Assembly: GCF_000756375.1 (NCBI RefSeq)
Contig: NZ_JNFD01000021.1
Location: 62,001 to 126,000, forward strand
Source: Sphingopyxis sp. LC81
GTDB lineage: Bacteria; Pseudomonadota; Alphaproteobacteria; Sphingomonadales; Sphingomonadaceae
Reading direction: 5' to 3'
Length of the DNA: 64,000 nucleotides
The stretch's first letter is position 1, and each line of letters begins with the position of its first letter. The translations under genes and the position numbers were made by a program. Positions 61,515 through 64,000 of the stretch are shown in pieces. The notes beneath the pieces were generated by a model. The model made no database searches. It was not told the DNA's origin and saw only the letters and a program-made list of their open reading frames with translations.

Positions 61515-62621
61515 TCAATGAAAGCGGCGCGTGCCTGTTTTGCTGTCGTTTTCGATCGCGAGCATGATGCCGACGCAGGTCATGATCGTCAGCATCGACG
61601 AGCCGCCATAGGAAAAGAGCGGCAGCGGAATGCCGACGACGGGGGCGAGGCCCATCACCATCATCAGGTTGATCGCGATATAGAAAAAGATCGTCATGGT
61701 GAGGCCCGCGGCGGTGAGCTGTCCGAAACGCGTCCGCGCCTTCAATGCGACGCGCGTCGACCAGCGCAGCAGCAGGAAGAAACCGAAGAGCAGCGCGAGG
61801 CCGCCGATCAGCCCCCATTCCTCGGCCATCGTCGCGAAGATGAAGTCGGTGTGGCCTTCGGGCAGATAGTCGAGGTGGCTTTGCGACCCGTTGAGGAAAC
61901 CCTTGCCGCCGATGCCGCCCGATCCGATCGCGATCTTCGACTGGCTGATATGATAGCCGGCGCCAAGCGGATCGCTTTCGGGATCAAGGAAGATCAGCAC
62001 GCGTTTTTGCTGATAATCGTGGAGGAAGGAGAAGAGGACCGGCAACGCCGCAAGTCCCGCCACCGCGGTACTGCCGAACCACCAGAAGGGCAGGCCGGCG
62101 ACGAACATCACCACGACCCCGCCGATGCAGATCGCGAGCGCGGTGCCGAGGTCGGGTTGCAGCATGACGAGCGCGGCCGGCAGGCCGATCATCACCATCG
62201 CGGGCCACAGCGCGGTGAAGGTCCGCGTGTTGCCGGGCGGAAGCTGCGCATAGAAGCGCGCCAGCGCGATGACGATCGCGACCTTCATCAATTCCGACGG
62301 CTGGAGGTTCATAAAACCGAGGTTGAGCCAACGCTGGCTGCCCCCGCCGACGAAGCCAAGCAGCTCGACCGCGATCAGCAGGATCAGGATGCCGATATAG
62401 GCGATATAGGCGAAGTCCTCGAAGATACGGATCGGGAAGCGGCCGATCACCAGCGCGACACTGAGGAAGACGAGGAAGCGCACGCCTTGGTTGAGCGCCC
62501 ATGGTGACCAGTTGCCGCCCGCGGCCGAATAGAGGACGAGCAGGCCGAAACCGGTGATGCCCGCGAGGATCGCGATCAGTTTCCACGGGATGCGTTGGAT
62601 GGCGGGTGGCACGGGGATCAT
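61515..62621 (-). CDS. rodA: RodA (SEDS peptidoglycan glycosyltransferase)
   Basis: The product is 368 residues with about 10 membrane segments. SEDS signatures: GGSQRWLNLGFMNLQPSELMKVA, LPAALVMLQPDLGTAL, SQSHLDYLPEGHTDFIFAT(M) and GIPLPLFSYGGSSMLTIM. RodA polymerises glycan strands in the elongasome. It overlaps the mrdA gene by 4 bases (ATGA), the standard mrdA-rodA operon. The hypothetical alternative FtsW is excluded by the mrdA neighbour and the RodA-type motifs. Confidence 0.95.
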   Translation of the reverse strand: MIPVPPAIQRIPWKLIAILAGITGFGLLVLYSAAGGNWSPWALNQGVRFLVFLSVALVIGRFPIRIFEDFAYIAYIGILILLIAVELLGFVGGGSQRWLNLGFMNLQPSELMKVAIVIALARFYAQLPPGNTRTFTALWPAMVMIGLPAALVMLQPDLGTALAICIGGVVVMFVAGLPFWWFGSTAVAGLAALPVLFSFLHDYQQKRVLIFLDPESDPLGAGYHISQSKIAIGSGGIGGKGFLNGSQSHLDYLPEGHTDFIFATMAEEWGLIGGLALLFGFFLLLRWSTRVALKARTRFGQLTAAGLTMTIFFYIAINLMMVMGLAPVVGIPLPLFSYGGSSMLTIMTCVGIMLAIENDSKTGTRRFH

Positions 62622-64000
62622 TGTGCGAGCTCCGGATCGGGCTTCGACGCACCCGCCTTCCACGCCGCATAGTCGCGGTCCATGCGTTCCTTGATCGTGC
62701 CGCCCCAGCCGGCCTCGAAGGTTTCGAGCGCCTCCATCGCCTTTTCGCGGTCGAAGAGGAAAGTCATGAAATCCTTGGCCACCGGCGCCGCGGCGCGCGA
62801 TCCGCCCATGCCGTGCTCGATGACGACGGCGGTTGCATAGCGGGGGTTAACGACCGGCGCGAAGCCGACGAACAGGCCGTGGTCGCGGAATTTCCACGTG
62901 CCGCTTTTGCCGTTGCCGGTGCCGAGCCCGCGCACCTGCGCGGTGCCCGTCTTGCCCGCCATCGTGATGCCGTCGAGCGGCAGGCGGCTGCGCACCGCGG
63001 TGCCGGCGCCGTTGACCACAAGGTCCATGCCGTGACGCGCGACGGCGAGCGCTTCGGGCGAGAAGGGCAAGGGCTCATTCTTGAACTCGCGGTTGATCAG
63101 GCGCGGGTAAAGCCGGCGCCCCGATGCGATCCGCGCCGCCATCACCGCGAGCTGGAGCGGGTTGGCGAGCACATAGCCTTGTCCGATGACGGCGTTGAGG
63201 GAGTCCGACGCCGACCATTCCTGATCATATTTCTTCATCTTCCACGCGCTGTCGGGAATGGTGCCAAAGCGCTGGTTGCTGCCCGCGAGCTGATATTCCT
63301 CGCCGAGTCCGAGCAGCCGCGCGGTCGGGGCCATCGCGTCATAGCCGAGCCGGTGCGCGAGCCAGTAAAAATAGCTGTTGCAGCTCTTCATAATGGCCGA
63401 CGGCATGTCGAGGCTGCCGTGCGTGCCGAGGCAGCGGAAGAAGCGGCTGCCGAGGCGATAGCCGCCGACGCAGGTGTGGCGCTCGCTCGGGTCCACGCCA
63501 TGTTCGACCGCAGCGATCGCGGCCATCGGCTTCAGCGTCGATCCCGGCGGATAGAGCCCGCGCGTCGCCTTGTTGATCAGCGGCTGGTGATCGTCGCCGC
63601 GCAGCCAGGCATATTCGCTGCTGCTGATCCCGTCCGAAAAGCTGTTCGGATCGAAGCTCGGCATCGACACGAAGGACAGGATGTCGCCGTTCTGGCAGTC
63701 GATCACGACCGCCGCGCCCGACTCGCGTCCCATGCGCCGCGCGACAAATTCCTGCAGATCGGCGTCGATCGTCAGATGAACGGTCTTGCCCTGCACGTCG
63801 GGCTGGGTCGACAGGTCGCGGACGACCTTGCCGCGCGCGGTCACCTCGACGCGCCGCGCGCCCGGCTGGCCCTTAAGCATGTCCTGGAAATATTTCTCCA
63901 GCCCGTCCTTGCCGATCTTGTACCCCGGGGTGATGTACAGCGGATCCTTGGCCTTCTGATATTCCTCGGCGTTCGGGGCGCCGACATAGCCGATCAGATG
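62618..64000 (-). CDS. mrdA: PBP2 (MrdA) peptidoglycan transpeptidase, partial
   Basis: The N-terminus lies beyond base 64000; the visible 460 residues begin at HLIGYVGAPN, inside the pedestal domain. The transpeptidase domain has the nucleophile motif GSTLKP, SCNSYF (SxN) and AGKTGTAQV (KTG). PBP2 crosslinks the glycan made by RodA during cell elongation. The stop overlaps the rodA start by 4 bases. The earliest in-window Met is 63880 but it is internal. Confidence 0.95.
   Translation of the reverse strand, partial: HLIGYVGAPNAEEYQKAKDPLYITPGYKIGKDGLEKYFQDMLKGQPGARRVEVTARGKVVRDLSTQPDVQGKTVHLTIDADLQEFVARRMGRESGAAVVIDCQNGDILSFVSMPSFDPNSFSDGISSSEYAWLRGDDHQPLINKATRGLYPPGSTLKPMAAIAAVEHGVDPSERHTCVGGYRLGSRFFRCLGTHGSLDMPSAIMKSCNSYFYWLAHRLGYDAMAPTARLLGLGEEYQLAGSNQRFGTIPDSAWKMKKYDQEWSASDSLNAVIGQGYVLANPLQLAVMAARIASGRRLYPRLINREFKNEPLPFSPEALAVARHGMDLVVNGAGTAVRSRLPLDGITMAGKTGTAQVRGLGTGNGKSGTWKFRDHGLFVGFAPVVNPRYATAVVIEHGMGGSRAAAPVAKDFMTFLFDREKAMEALETFEAGWGGTIKERMDRDYAAWKAGASKPDPELAQ

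Overview
The window is high-GC, gene-dense DNA from an alphaproteobacterium, most likely a sphingomonad (Sphingopyxis/Novosphingobium/Sphingobium type). This rests on the codon use, the TonB-dependent receptors, the LytTR two-component pairs, the FecI/FecR/receptor set and the many secreted proteins of unknown function. No rRNA, CRISPR array, intact insertion sequence or intact prophage was seen. Both ends cut genes: a secreted-protein gene at base 1 and mrdA (PBP2) at base 64000.

Layout. 1-6.4 kb: small secreted proteins, one built of a 10-residue repeat, around a LytTR response regulator/histidine kinase pair and an exported retropepsin-like protease. 6.4-15.3 kb: a broken HNH-nuclease remnant, a TonB-dependent receptor with an MFS transporter, an amidohydrolase, and two LysR regulators flanking a second MFS gene. 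15.5-19.6 kb: a tight four-gene unit (KshA-like Rieske oxygenase, acetoacetate decarboxylase-like protein, SDR, MFS), facing a LuxR-type regulator.

20.9-38.2 kb: the metabolic core. fadD3 lies on the + strand. A 13-gene, mostly overlapping operon on the - strand (36.07 to 23.99 kb) reads ipdA, ipdB, enoyl-CoA hydratase, ipdC, echA20, two acyl-CoA dehydrogenase (ACAD) subunits, fadA6, SDR, ACAD partner subunit, fadE30, ipdF, MaoC hydratase. This is the bacterial pathway that activates and opens steroid rings C and D (the HIP pathway of cholesterol, testosterone and bile-salt catabolism). A divergent SDR and an MDR oxidoreductase follow. Genes for rings A/B (KstD, HsaA-D/Tes) and a KshB reductase are not in the window.

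38.2-51.9 kb: a surface/secretion region with an orphan LytTR regulator, a 2384-residue autotransporter, several small exported proteins and an orphan LytS-type kinase. 52.0-57.3 kb: an ECF sigma factor, a FecR anti-sigma factor, an STN-domain TonB receptor and an exported amidohydrolase. 57.4-60.9 kb: LysR/pirin, isochorismatase-like hydrolase and GST. 60.9-64 kb: a small Cys-rich protein, tRNA-Lys(CTT) and the rodA/mrdA cell-elongation pair.

Two themes stand out. One is the compact steroid C/D-ring operon beside a Rieske/ADC/SDR/MFS unit that may feed it. The other is a set of near-identical direct repeats (a TCGTCG-like half-site repeated about 21 bases apart, resembling the AlgR/LytTR recognition sequence) upstream of at least four separate secreted-protein or kinase genes. 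This suggests an unrecognised LytTR regulon of exported proteins that includes the giant autotransporter.
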